Shown here: piece by piece, positions 1-11,809 of the stretch
How the letters are laid out: the number at the start of each line of letters is the position of its first letter
Numbering within the stretch: position 1 is the first letter of the stretch
Program-made: the position numbers and the translations under genes
Assembly: GCA_026008535.1 (NCBI GenBank)
Contig: BRKX01000004.1
Span: 31,252,501-31,316,500 of the forward strand
Length of the DNA stretch: 64,000 nt
Source of the DNA: Perilla frutescens
Lineage: Eukaryota > Streptophyta > Magnoliopsida > Lamiales > Lamiaceae
Reading direction: 5' to 3'
The notes under the pieces: model-generated
What the model saw: only the letters and a program-made list of their open reading frames with translations
What the model was told of the DNA's origin: nothing
The model's database searches: none

Positions 1-535
1 GCGCGTTCCGAGTTCTCGTCGATTCGGGATTCGTTTCGAGTAAGATTCATCTTCTATCTTTCGATTCCATCACCACCACGTCAATGACCACCTCCACAGC
101 CTCCACTCACGTCCATAACATCCCAATATCATCACATTCATCCCTAAAGTCATCCCACATCAGTTCGTAGCCTTAACTAACCGTTTTAGGCCTAAAAACC
201 CTAAATCGGGTCCTGAAATTTACGCCATTCGATCTCCCAACCTACACGTTTGTTTGAGCTGATTTTTGGATATATTTTGCATTTCTACAGATTGTGCCTT
301 GTGTTAAAATTTTAGCTCAATCCGAGGTCTTTTTCCTAGGTTTCTATTCGAGTCTTTATTTAGGGGTTTTCGGGTTATTTGAGTCATTTTTGTGTTAATT
401 CTTGTTAAATTCGAGTTTTATTGGTTTTATATAGATTATTGGGGTTCTTAATTCAGTATTGTTCAGTTTATTGTTGGGTTGAATCACATACATAGTTGGC
501 GTTGTTCGATTCTTAGCTTCCGCATCGTATTGGTT
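1..535 (+). repeat. 3' part of a Ty3/gypsy-like LTR (window starts inside it)
   Basis: No coding capacity. The stretch aligns by eye with the LTR-like block at about 37940-38757. Both have a GTTTCG-GTAAGATTCA block, then many short C/A-rich words, then the AGATTGT-CCTTGTG-TAAAATTT-AGCT-AATC series, then a GGGTTTTTCGGGTTA-like run. A weaker relative lies at 42411-43418. The left end is outside the window, so it is unclear whether this is a full element or a solo LTR. Confidence 0.5.
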
Positions 536-1085
536 ACATCATGGATGACGACCTGTTGAGCTTTTGTTTATAAGCTTTTCGCACCACCTTTTGACTCTAT
601 TTTTGTTCAAGTGTGAAACTTCTTCGAAGTTCAATGTTTTGATTGTATATAAACTTTTATCTTCTCAGGTGTACTCTTTTGACTTCGGAGTACTCTTTCT
701 TTCCTTAATATAATTATGTAAATTATGTGTGAAAGTAAATTTTATCCTTTCTCAAGTGATCCAATACTTTTCTATTCTATTTCAAAAAAAAAAAAACAAG
801 GCACCACTCACATTGTTAGTCTTTTCTTCGATATCCGTTTGAGGGTGCCACACAAAATTTATAAATTGAACCTCTTATTTTTTTTGCTATTTTGCTATAT
901 TAAAAACAAAGACCTAATATTTATTTTAATCTAAAGTAGGCGCCACCTTTCTTTTGACACCCAAAAATATGCTCACACATATACATACATATATAAGATA
1001 TTCTTCCCAAAAACATAACAACTATCTTTACACAAACACAATTGATTAATTTAAAGTTTGCCATCTATACTACAAATAATTCAAA
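536..1085. other. No recognisable gene
   Basis: AT-rich, with an A-run near 784-796. Short reading frames lack family motifs and look like chance. Nothing supportable is seen. Confidence 0.5.
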
Positions 1086-1260
1086 GAGGGCACAATCTTG
1101 AACACCATTTTCTTCACATCAAACCAAACAATCTGACTCTTATGGCTCACATCCTTGGCAACCCAATACGGATCTCCACCAACAGCAGCATCATTTTTAG
1201 TAGACACGACTCTAAACTATAAACCACCAATCTTTATTGTCAATAAATCATTCAAGTCTG
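1086..1260 (-). pseudogene. Possible F-box-associated (FBA-like) domain remnant
   Basis: Read on the minus strand, about 50 codons stay open and give a motif like the middle of plant F-box-associated domains: a small-residue run, then DPYWVAKD, then a hydrophobic IVWFDV core and a Lys/Met-rich FKIVP end. This resembles the usual pattern of a tryptophan strand followed by a 'fDl..e.f..ip' strand. No start codon, F-box or neighbouring exon is visible and stops bound the stretch. The match is by eye only and chance similarity is possible. Confidence 0.25.
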
Positions 1261-2096
1261 CATTCAATATACTGAAGAATTACAATTTGGAGCAACTACA
1301 AATGGTATATTCGTAATATGTGTTGGACATAAGTAATATGGAACTCTGCATATAAGATTGCAGTGAGATGGAAGTGAACCTACCACCCAAAAGTTGATTG
1401 CCTTTGCATGGTCATTGCTCTGGTTTTTTCTGCACAAATGAAATTGCACTAGGATTTACTAACCTCATTTAAAGATACTGATTCAATAATACTCAAAGCA
1501 TGCGTCTTAGCCTAAACTACCTCACAATTAAACTATCTACACCTATGATTTACCCAACTAAACATTTTTGGTCCAAAATTGTGTAAAAAGCTATACTTGA
1601 ATGGATAAACAAATTGTATTATTAAAGAAAATTAGTCAGCTTACATTGAATTTGACAGAAGGGTTGGAGATCACAACCTGAAAAATCGATGAGAGGCGTC
1701 GAAAATGTCAAAGTTGAAACACTTTTTGCCCAAGCTTCACATCGAGAATGAGTGAAGGATTCTTATCCTACTCATCAACATCGCTAGTGTCATAAAAATT
1801 CATAGATTAAAACCTCATAACATTATCGAAACCATCTCAAATTTCAGAAATGCAATCGAAAACCTACAAAATCTCTAAATCACAAATCAGTCCACTCCGA
1901 TCAGAAACCAATCTGTAAATGAGAAAAACAAACAAAACAAAACAGAATTATACCTTCGATCATGGAATCATTAACAAATTTCAATAATTTAATTCAAACG
2001 CATATATAAAAAAACAAATAATCAACCAACATTTTGAAGAAAAAGGAAAAAACAGCAGATTATAAAAAAAATAAAAAAATAAAGAGGAAAAAGGGG

Positions 2097-2100
<4 letters not shown>
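1261..2100. other. No recognisable gene
   Basis: AT-rich sequence with only short frames. Possibly the decayed surroundings of the minus-strand remnant at 1086-1260. No repeat or RNA signature is seen. Confidence 0.4.

Positions 2101-2142
<42 letters not shown>
2101..2142. repeat. (GA)n microsatellite
   Basis: Uninterrupted GA dinucleotide run of about 21 units, ending 28 bases before the solo LTR. Confidence 0.95.
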
Positions 2143-2144
<2 letters not shown>

Positions 2145-2145
<1 letters not shown>

Positions 2146-5100
2146 TAAGCGGCGCCTTCATAGCCATTGTGTAACAGCCGGGTCCCGAGATAGGGATTTA
2201 CGAATAGGGACGGGGTGTTATTAAGGGATTAACAAATAAGACGGAAAATTAACAAAGAAAGTTTAGGAATAAAGATATACTTTTGAAAGATAGGCGATGA
2301 TACTCGGGTTTACTTAATTAAGAAGGAAGCATTCTTTAGCGGAATAAAACGGCTAACTAATCAGATACCAACAAGCATAAGCCCTTTTATAAGAGAAAAA
2401 AAACATACTCGGAAAGCGGAAATAAACTTAATATGCATCTTATATATATGTAATCATGTCTGGGTAAATATTCATAGAATTTCAGTAATTATGATTGAAC
2501 TTGAGCGGAATTTGGAAAGAGTGAATCAGAGTAGCAAAACACATAATGGGACTTCAAAAGAAACATATACAATAGCAAAACAATCTTGGCAGCCAACCCA
2601 CATCCACAACCACCATCATCCTCAGCATCTCAACCTGAAAACATTTAAAAAAGAGGGCGTGAGCACTAATGTACTCAGTGGGTTTTAAATAAAAGCTTTT
2701 TTAATAACTCGAGAAATATCCAATAATAAACTGGCGGTATATGGAGAGCAAAATGCAAAAGCCCTCTCCATATCCGCAAAATCTTTTCTTTACTTTTGGG
2801 CCCAACCTTGGCTCAAACCTGATGTCAACTGTATCCTTAGGCATGTCATAGGATAGAAGAGGGGTTACCTCAAATACCCAAATGAGTTTGCGAGGAAATT
2901 AACCCAGTAGTGACTCCCTTAAATGATCAAAGAACATGAATTCTGAGCTCAATCCTAGTTATAAAAGCTTAACTTAGCCTTTCTTTCTTAACTTAGCCTT
3001 CCTTTCTCAACCTTAATCCTTAATTTCTTAGCTTCCTTACTAGAATTATCGAGCTTAGAGCAATGTCTAAGTCGATTTCTTTACTTAAGCATGATTTCAG
3101 CCTATAAGGGATTTAACGCTACCCTAACAAGGCAATCCTTAATCCTTAACTATACAAGCTTTAACAAAGCATAAACATTCAAATACAAGAAGATAAACGT
3201 AAATAAATACGAATTATAACTAAAGACAATTCTAAATATCTCAAGTTAGGCATAAACAATGCTTTGACATTTCTAGCATTTCTAAACATGTTCAAAAGCT
3301 CAATTAAAACATAATATCTTTCTTTCCTTCCTTCCTTGTACAGAGATCAATCAGGCAGAGCAAAAATATTGTATTGGATATTTCATTTGTCCTATATGCT
3401 TCTAGAGCTTATTAGCTCAAACTTTAGATGAGTATAGATTTACCCACCTCGACTACTGGACAGAAGATGAAATGACGAGTTGATGATCCTTCTTCGAATC
3501 CCTATGAGGCTCACTTCCTCCTACAAAAGTCGAGTCATCGACTTAGCGGCCTTCTTCGAAGAAATTTACTATCTACAGTGAGAAATAACGACATCTAACT
3601 CGAAGACTAAAATCTAACACTTAATTACAGATTGCACGACTTATTGACTTAATAAAATTCGAGAAGAATTTACTTGGAGAATTTATTTTTCGATACTCGA
3701 ATTTTAGACGGATTTAACTTGAAAAGTTTATTTGAAATAACTCGAAAATAGCATGAAAGTTTTCTAAATTTAAACTTGGAAATAACTCAGGATTAGATTA
3801 GAAAAACACAACTCGAAAGGCTCGAAAAGAGGGTACGAAAATAGCCGGAAAAATCAGCGTAAACAACACAGGGGAGGGGAGGCGCCATGGCGCACATGGG
3901 CGCCGGCGGGCAGCCCCCCGCCACGGTGCAGGGGTGCGCCAGCAGGCACCCCCTAGCGCCGGTGGGCTCTTGTTGGCCGAGGGGGGTGTGGCGCGGCGGC
4001 GCACCCCCCCCCCCCCCCTCGCGGCGGGGCTCTCTCCTTTTCTCTCTCTTCCGCCCATTTCTGGACAATCTCTAACTGGGTTCTTCATGTTCGTTGATTC
4101 CTTCGACGAACACGATGAACACTTATAATAATTTTTTTAAAAACAACATGCTTCGAAAATCTAATTTAACACGAAACGGCATGCTTTTAATTTAAAAAGA
4201 AATCGGTATTACAACGACATAAACACGATAATCCTCCTAAATTTTTAGAATAATGACGAAATCTTTAAATATAGCTTGAACAGAATTTAAACAGAATAAA
4301 CGAGGCTAATCTCAAGAATAATAACGACAGGAATAAAGCGAGAAATATAACGTAAACGTTATTAACTTGGAACTTCAATAAGAATCGCAATACAACTTAG
4401 AGGAAAGTAAACGAGCAATAATGAAGAACGTAAAGAACGGAAAGTAAATGCGGAATTTAAAAGACGGAAAAAGAAATGGAGTCGAGATCGACGAACAAGA
4501 ATGGACGGGGTTAGGTGCGTCGAAGGAATGTGGCTAGCTCGGCGTCTCGTGGAGTCGCAACGGTGATAGAGCCGCCTGCTACGACCCAACGGCGCCCTTA
4601 GCACATTCTCTCACCGCATCCCTTCCACGCCACTCCGCTCGTCGTCTTGCAGAACACTCACGAAGAACGCTTTTTACTTCGACAGAACTTTCTCGGCTTT
4701 TCTCACAAAGCTTTCCCACTCTCTCGGAAGTGAAATGGATGGTGAATGAGCAAAGAAATACAAAGGGGTGGCCTTGTATTTATAGGAAAAGCTTTGGCTT
4801 CCAAGGGAAGCCACTTCAGTGCAAGAATACTGCAAAAGTTACCCCGGGTTTGGTTAAAAGCTGCTTTATTCGATGTCGAGGTCCAAATGACCTCAGACAC
4901 GAAATCTAAAAATACTAGGAGACTCGTTGGCTCGAATACTAGTGGACCAACTTGATTCGTGATGAAAACGGGGTCGTCAGAAGAAAGACGAGTAAAGATT
5001 CTCTTTTTGGAATTACTTTTTACTATTCACTCAGACTGACAGATTTTGCTCCCGAGTGTTCGATTGACCTCAGAATGGAAATCCGTGAATGCCAATGGAA

Positions 5101-5605
5101 TCCTTGAGTCGTTTCCTATAAGAGGGGCTTGACAGAACAAGACTTGGATCAACGAGGAGGATTTCGTAAATTTCTCAAAACACGAACGCACGCAAAAATT
5201 ACTATTCATTCATCCTTTAAATACGTTTTTCATCACCGGAAACTCAAATGACTTTAGAATTAAAATCCGAAAACACCGGCATAATCCTTGCGTTAAAACG
5301 TTTCTAATGAGACCACGAATGGCCATAAAAGAATTAAGATCAAATTTTCCGAAAAGACGATTTTCACGAAAACTGACCCTTAAAGTCGTGACTGACATCT
5401 GACCTCAATTAACCTTAATTAAAATTCTTCCTCAACTTCTTAATTATCATTAAGAATATTCTAAACCTTAATCAAAAATCTGGGATGTTATACATTGTCT
5501 TCCACATCGTCATCGTCCGATGCACCGTAGACAACGTCATCATCGGACCATGGCAGTTCGAATAACAACAATTTCAATTTCTTCGAGGAGGAGTTTAGAT
5601 ACAAT
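2145..5605 (-). pseudogene. Acidic-tailed minus-strand reading frame split by the solo LTR
   Basis: If the LTR and one copy of its 5-bp duplication are removed, a minus-strand frame runs from about 5605 through 5498 into 2169 and ends at a TAA at 2145-2147. The tail is very acidic (a DDDVV segment followed by SDDDDVED) and ends in GAA-stop. Upstream there is a twice-repeated KKLKL segment. No initiating Met is seen and the family is not recognised. It could be the last exon of a host gene, or a chance frame in low-complexity GAT/GAC repeats. Confidence 0.25.
2170..5492 (-). mobile_element. Solo LTR of a Tekay/Del-like gypsy element
   Basis: Flanked by a perfect 5-bp duplication CATTG (2165-2169 and 5493-5497). 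On the minus strand it starts TATAACATCCCAG (a likely TG to TA change) and ends GGCTGTTACA. The length (3,323 bp), the terminal words and internal blocks (for example TAGGAAACGA followed by CAAGGATTCC on the minus strand) match the LTRs of the element at 9722-22785, though clearly diverged. A GC-rich pocket at about 3870-4060, with a C homopolymer near 4004, corresponds to the GC-rich part of those LTRs. There is no internal domain, so this is a solo LTR left by LTR-LTR recombination. Confidence 0.75.
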
Positions 5606-5830
5606 TTCAATTTCTTCGAATTTCAATTTCAATAGGGAGGAGGGCGGTGTCTGCCGCAACCAACCTTTTCTATTTAGGTTTTTCTCCTCTGTCCGCGCCC
5701 CCTTTCGGTTTTTGTTGAAATATCTACTGTTTTGTTGTGCTGAGATTATTAACGGTTGAATGAAATGAGAAGAAAGCAAAATACTAGGATATGAAGGACT
5801 ATTTTGCAATTTCATATTTTTGAAAAAGTA
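5498..5830. other. Flank of the solo LTR, AT-rich
   Basis: Apart from the possible minus-strand frame up to 5605, this holds repeated TTTCAATTTCTTCGA words and no recognisable gene. Confidence 0.4.
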
Positions 5831-5977
5831 TTATGCAGTGATGAACAGTACATCTGCATATATGGGTATACATTGTTCACATTTGAGGTTTTACAGCAAA
5901 ATGGTATTGGGTTTGGAGGTGAGTTGGAGCAGCTTATTAACTGCAAAATGAGATTTGCAGTTGAGTTGGAGATGGTC
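5831..5977. mobile_element. Right end of a Tourist-like MITE (partial)
   Basis: The stretch ends in GAGTTGGAGATGGTC followed by TTA, the typical right terminus and TTA target of PIF/Harbinger MITEs. It carries GAACAGTAC-type subterminal words as in the neighbouring Harbinger ends. No convincing left terminus was found, so the start is approximate. Confidence 0.4.
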
Positions 5978-6407
5978 TTACGGGTGTTGGTTAGGGCAAC
6001 TCCAAGGGCTCCGCTTCCTTCAAGTCCAACATTATATTCCCAAAAAAAATGCCTCCAACCGTCCCTCTAAAATGCCACATTTTTCCAGGGGGTGAATAGT
6101 ACTCATTTACATGTAAAGGGGTACTATTCATCCCCTCTACCTTTTTTTTTATTTTTTCCTTTTTTTTATTCATTTTTTAATTTTTGTATTAATTTTATTC
6201 TTTAATTTTTATTAATCTAATAATGTAAAATATATTATTTTTAGGTCTAATGCTATGTTTAATTTCACTTAATATAATAAAAAATATTATGTAATTATAA
6301 AAAAATTAAAAACTTAAATTACAAGAAATAACATAAAATATTACATTAAATTAAAATTACCACAATAATACATAAAAATAACATAAAATACATTACATTA
6401 AAATAAA

Positions 6408-6565
<158 letters not shown>

Positions 6566-6602
6566 GAGACATACAACTCAACACATCCAATACAATATTT
6601 TT

Positions 6603-7694
6603 CTAGTACGGTCGAAAACCGCTTTCAGATCCTCCAATATTCGGACCGCTTCGAGATCCTCCTCCAATATTTGGAAAATAACCACCAAACATATCGAAAG
6701 TATTATCTGTCATTGGTGGTTGACTGAATTGTTCTTGCCTTTTTGCGATAATTCGTGCTTGCTCTTTTTTAAAGTACTCACGTCGAGCAGGTTCAGAAAT
6801 TGTGTCTGTATCTATCATCAATATTTGATTATTCCTTCCCATTTTTTTATTGCATTACTTTCCTTCTGGGCTTCAACTTTTTCTTTTTGAATATGCATAT
6901 TGCGGTCCCTTCTTGCAGTAGAACTCTCAAATAATTCTCAAATTTTGCTATTATCTTCTCTTATTGATTTTAAAACTTCATACATGCCTTCATCTTTTTT
7001 CCTCTTCAATTTTGATTTTTTTAAACCCTCTAGACGTTGTGAAGATGCACCACTAACACTACCACTTCCATCACTTAAATTGAGAGAAAATGAAGGCAGC
7101 CCATCAGGTGAGACAGGGGACTCTTCATGCAGCTCCGCTGACTGAGAAGGAAATCTTTGTAGTCGAGATCTTTGTGAGGTACAATCATACTTCACAAAAT
7201 CGATCTTTGTGAGGTACAATCATACTTCACAAAATCTTTCATGATAGGCCAAACATGATCAAACTTAAATCCTTTGGGATATTTTGGGTCTTCCATCATT
7301 AATTTTTTTGCACGAGTTATCTGCATGATGCATAAAATATATTAAAATTAGTAAGATAATATAATTGAAATACAATCTAACTATATAAATAAGTACTTAC
7401 AATATCTTGTTCAAAACAACCACTTGGATAAAGATATTCAACTTGTTGTATACATCCTTTAAATTTTGAAACAGCAGCGAGTATGATTTGCATGCGAGAT
7501 TCAAATGAACGATGAGTTCGATTAGACATCAGTGGAAGTGGTTTCTCAGAGTTGTAGGTCTCCATAACACGCATCCAGAATTGATCTTTTTTCTGCTTCA
7601 CACCTACTTCTAGATCTTGAGAGACATTCATATACACCTGACAGAGATTATTGTCTTCATCTTTGATGTAATTAGGATTTCAAGGTTTAGCCAT
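6603..7694 (-). pseudogene. Harbinger ORF1: Myb/SANT-like DNA-binding protein, broken
   Basis: Start at 7694 (MAKP, then an in-frame TGA at codon 5). The Myb/SANT-like domain follows: KKDQFW motif, NRTHRSFESRM recognition-helix region and the CIQQVE...PSG motif typical of plant PIF ORF1. A GT-AG intron of 80 nt (7321-7400) joins to ITRAKKL, and then the HVWPIMKDF helix. A 35-bp tandem duplication (two copies starting at 7167 and 7202) shifts the frame. Later come a Ser-rich linker, another TGA near 6936, a Lys/Glu-rich helix, a further frame change near 6845 and the conserved IDTDTISEPARREYF end. ORF1 of this family assists the transposase in binding DNA and entering the nucleus. This copy cannot make full-length protein. 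Confidence 0.85.
7321..7400 (-). other. Intron in the Myb-like ORF1
   Basis: On the minus strand the donor is GTAAGT after the EQDI codons and the acceptor is ATGCAG before ITRAKK. Removing it restores the family's continuous sequence, so it is a genuine old intron rather than decay. Confidence 0.7.
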
Positions 7695-7867
7695 TTGATA
7701 TGATGTAATAAAAAAAGATAAGAAGATATAGCAATAAGATAAGAAAATAGAGAAATGAGATAGATGAATATAATGGAAATGTGTGTGGATTATTATGTTT
7801 TCAATGGATCATATTTATAGAGGTTGTAAGGTGATTTAATAATTCTAGTTTATATATACGATAAATA

Positions 7868-8306
7868 TTCAATGGTATAGATTTGAAGGAAATCTGAATG
7901 GACGGTGGTGATTCATTCTTTTTTATTTTCAGATAAAGATGATGATTGGATGGTGCAGATTTAAAGGAAAACTGAATGGACGGTGGTGATCCATTCTTTT
8001 TATTTTCAGATAAAGATGATGATTGGATGGTGCTAATTTAAAGAAAATCTGAATTGACGGTGGTGATCCATTCTTTTTATTTTCAGATAAAGATGATGAT
8101 TGGATGGTGCAGATTTAAAGGAAATCTGAATGGACGGTGGTGATCCATTCTTTTTATTTTCAGATAAAGATGATGATTGGATGATGCAGATTTAAAGAAA
8201 ATCTGAATGGACGGTGGTGATCCATTATTTTTATTTTCAAATAAAGATGATGATTGGATGGTGCAGATTTAAAGGAAATCTGAATGGACAGTGATGATTC
8301 AATTCT
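7868..8306. repeat. 77-bp tandem repeat between the divergent Harbinger genes
   Basis: About 5.7 copies with an exact 77-bp spacing: the word ATTGGATG recurs at 7945, 8022, 8099, 8176 and 8253 (ATTGGATG/ATTGGATGA). Each unit holds CAGATTTAAAG, GACGGTGGTGATCCATTC and ATTTTCAGATAAAGATGATG. Copies differ by a few bases. The array sits between the two start codons, where both promoters should be. Confidence 0.95.
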
Positions 8307-8723
8307 TAGGATTTTCTGATAAGATAAGGATTGAAATAATAACATTATTTAAGAAGCATGTATGCTTTAGAAATCACATACCAAACATTCATTTCTCAAC
8401 ATCGTAAGTTTTTAAAAAAAAAACAAAATGAATTCCAATTATGTTGGCTCTTCTTATACATTTTCATCTTCAAGCTCATCCGATGATGAGCTTCAAGATA
8501 TGATCAATAGTTACGATGTTAAACAACAATTGTTACTCAAACAATTTCACAACAACAATCTTATCTTATCAAAATTTTACGCAAGCAGAAATGCTACAAC
8601 TATTCATGGAGGCTCAGTTCCTGGTCATAAAACAATCCATCGTGATCGAGAAGGAGCAGCCCGACACCTTTTTAATGATTATTTTTCTGAAAATCCAACT
8701 TATGATGAAGGAATGTTTCGCAT

Positions 8724-8924
8724 GTTAGAAGGAAAGAACAGAAAATAAGGGGCCCAAATTAGTACCGGAAAATTAGGGATTTGTATTGATCTATTTCCTT
8801 TTATTTGTACAAAGAAGTCTCCTTAAAAGAGAACTATAATCGATCTATTCTAATATACAAAACAATTGATCCTTTCTTTTACTCTCTAAATCTTCAATGG
8901 AGTATGTACTATTTAACATCGCAG
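8724..8924 (+). other. Probable intron in the transposase
   Basis: GT...AG segment of 201 nt, AT-rich. It lies between MFR and the FRMSRNLFL segment that family members carry contiguously. A short insertion flanked by CGC is the alternative, but intron removal keeps the reading frame. Confidence 0.55.
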
Positions 8925-10333
8925 GCGTTTTCGAATGTCTCGGAATTTATTTCTTTGCATTGTTGATTCTGTCAAAAACCATGATGGTTATTTTGCACAA
9001 CGAAGGGATAAGACTGGGAGAATTAGTTTGTCTACACTTCAAAAAAATAACAGCTGTATTTCGGATATTAGCATACGCGATGCCGGCGGATGCGATTGAT
9101 GAATACATCAATATTGGTGAGTCTACTGCAATTGAATGTGTTAAGAAATTTTGTCGTGCAATTGTGGAAATATTTTCACATCAATATTTAAGATCTCCTA
9201 ATGCTAATGATGTTGCAAGATTACTTTATATTGGTAAAGAACGTGGTTTTCCAGGAATGTTAGGTAGTCTAGATTGCATGCATTGGAGGTGGAAAATTTG
9301 TCCGACTAGGTGGGCAAGACAATATTCGGGTCGTAGCGGGGATCTGACTATTATTCTTGAAATTGTGGCCAATTATGATCTTTGGATATGGCATGCGTAT
9401 TTTGGTATGCTGAGATCTAATAATGATATTAATGTGTTGGAAAGATCTCATCTTTTTCAGTGACCTCGCTAGGGGTATCGCTCCACCAACACATTATGTC
9501 ATTCAAGGAAAAGAGTATGATATGAGCTATTATTTAGCTGATGGAATATATCCAAAATGGTCCACACTTGTGCAGACTATTCATGATCCACGTACTGCCA
9601 AAAAGAAGTATTTTGCAATGAAACAAGAATCGTGTAGGAAAGATGTGGAACTTGCGTTTGGGGTTCTTCAAAATCGATTTGCAATTGTGGTAAATCCAGC
9701 ACGGTTTTGGAGGAAGAATGATGTAACACCCTGTATTTTCGGATTATAGTTAAAAGTTTTCTAAAATTATTTTAGAAGACTATAGAAATTTATTGGAGCT
9801 AAAAAAAGTAAAATAGATAAAAGACGCGACTTTAGGTGTTATTTAATTGAAAAATCATTTAATTATTTTTGGCGAGTGATCAATAATGATTTTCATAGAA
9901 ATAGAACGACCTGAGAACTTCAATGGTACTTTTAAAATTTTAATTCGAGGTCAATTAGAGCCCCAACAGTCAAAGAGAACGTGAATAGTAATTTTTAATT
10001 TAATCGAGAATATTTGCGACATTTCGAGACTTGACTCGTTAGAATTTTTCAATAGGAAACGATCCAAGGAATCCGCTGATGTTCTCCGATTTTTAATCAA
10101 AGATCAAACGAACTCCCAACAATATTTTTGGTAAAATAAATGGTGATTTCTAGTTAATTTGAAAATGAATCTTTTCTCATTTGATTATCAAATAACATTT
10201 TCGGCATGCCAGTTTAAGTTCATTAAATAGGAAATGAGTCAATGAACCTCCCGATATTTTTAGATTTATAATGCGAGATTAATTGAACTCCCGATAAAAT
10301 AAAGCAACTTTTAAATTGAGTTCAAAAAGTATT

Positions 10334-10584
10334 GACAAAAACTTATATGAGACGGATCAATACATGTGAGTTAATGATACTTCACCCATAAATAATGATA
10401 CTTCATCCATAAATAATGATACATGTGAGTTAATGATACTTCACCCATAAATAATGATACTCACATGCGGGTATAAATAATGATACTCACATGTGAGTTA
10501 ATGATACTCCACCCATAAATAATGATCCCGCATGTGAGCATTGACCCGTCTCATGTATGAGACGGTCTCACCCAAGTCTGCCCC
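10334..10584. mobile_element. Mutator-like MITE, 251 bp
   Basis: Flanked by a perfect 9-bp duplication AAAAGTATT (10325-10333 and 10585-10593). The empty site exists in the 3' LTR near 20101. Ends are GACAAAAACTTATATGAGAC and, inverted, GGGGCAGACTTGGGTGAGAC. The interior is a string of TAATGATAC and CACCCATAAA words. The same two termini, in opposite order, bound the larger element at 34460-36285, so the two belong to one family. Confidence 0.85.
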
Positions 10585-10688
10585 AAAAGTATTTTATCAA
10601 TATTATATTAAAAATATCCTAACCAAAATATCTATATAATCCCCCCCCTCTCGTTCATTTTCACCCTTTCCCCATTTATAATATATTA

Positions 10689-11174
10689 GGGCATCATCAA
10701 TGGTGTACCCAAAATTAGGTACATAACTCCGCCACATTACCGCCACGTCAAAAGTTATGTACCAACTTTTTTAAATAGTTACTCATCCACAATTATTTAG
10801 GTACATACATTAATCTTAAGGGTCCCACCATTATATCACTCATTTTTTCTTAATTCATCTTTAATTTTAATACATGTTTTATTATATATTTTCATGTACA
10901 AATATTTTTATATAATTAAACCATCCTTAATAAATTTTATGTTTTATTTGTATTTTTAAAATATATATATATATATATAAATTTTAATTCGTAAAAATAA
11001 TATTTTAATGTTTATTCAAATTTTAAATATTAACTTAATTTATAAACAAATTAATAATCAAGTCATCAAATAAAATAAATATATTTTTATTGGTATGGGA
11101 AAAGACAACACAATGTGAGGACAAACCTCATTGATATGAAAAGACTACTAATTCAATCTATATGTGATAATTAC

Positions 11175-11220
<46 letters not shown>

Positions 11221-11809
11221 GTACGGGTTTTTATTAAATGTATATGTGATCATTCATAATTTGTAATTTTTATTTGTGTATTTTGTACATTTAGTAACGT
11301 TATAATAATAATAATTTATTAAATTAAATTGAATCCAAATTTATCTTCAATTTATTTTAGATTTTATTTATAATTAAAATAAAAAAAATTAATGATTTTT
11401 TTCCCATTGGTAAGAATTTAAAACCTACATAAATTAAATTAGTAGATAAAAAAATGGTATGCGATATAAAAATGTAGAAGGAAATGCTAACGAAAAAAAT
11501 AGATGAAGAGACAAAAAAAACAATAAAAGAAGGAAAGAATTGCATTTTTTTTATGAAGAAGAATAGAAATGAAATTTCACATAAAAGAAAAAGGAAGAAA
11601 AGTTTGGCAAAAAAAAAGTAAAAAAAAAACATTTATAAAAGGAAAATTTGGACCCCACATGCACATTCTCTCCCCATTTTTCTCGGTACATATATATGTA
11701 CTATTTTCTACTTTTACTTCTTTTAAAATTTGTGCCACATTGATTTGTACCAACTCTTGGTACAAAAATCTAGTTTTGTACCTAAAAAGGAAGACCAATG
11801 GGGATGCTC
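10689..11809. mobile_element. Tourist-like (PIF/Harbinger) non-autonomous element
   Basis: 1,121 bp flanked by TTA (10686-10688 and 11810-11812). The empty site is present in the 3' LTR near 20202. Inverted ends GGGCATCATCAATGG and GAGCATCCCCATTGG. GGTAC and GTACC words cluster near both ends. No transposase. Contains TA and ATT microsatellites (11174-11221). Confidence 0.85.
11174..11221. repeat. (ATT)n microsatellite
   Basis: About 16 ATT units inside the Tourist-like element. Confidence 0.9.

Noticed and set aside
3793..4128. Overlapping GC-rich frames on both strands
   Set aside because: They overlap each other in opposite strands and arise from low stop density in the GC-rich pocket of the solo LTR. 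No protein motif.
7868..8306. CRISPR-like array
   Set aside because: Units are contiguous 77-bp tandem repeats without unique spacers, in a plant transposon promoter region.
8897..9040. Separate small membrane-like gene starting MEYVLF
   Set aside because: It begins inside the probable transposase intron and then follows the transposase in a wrong frame because of an extra A. A plastid-derived insertion was also considered, but no plastid gene matches.
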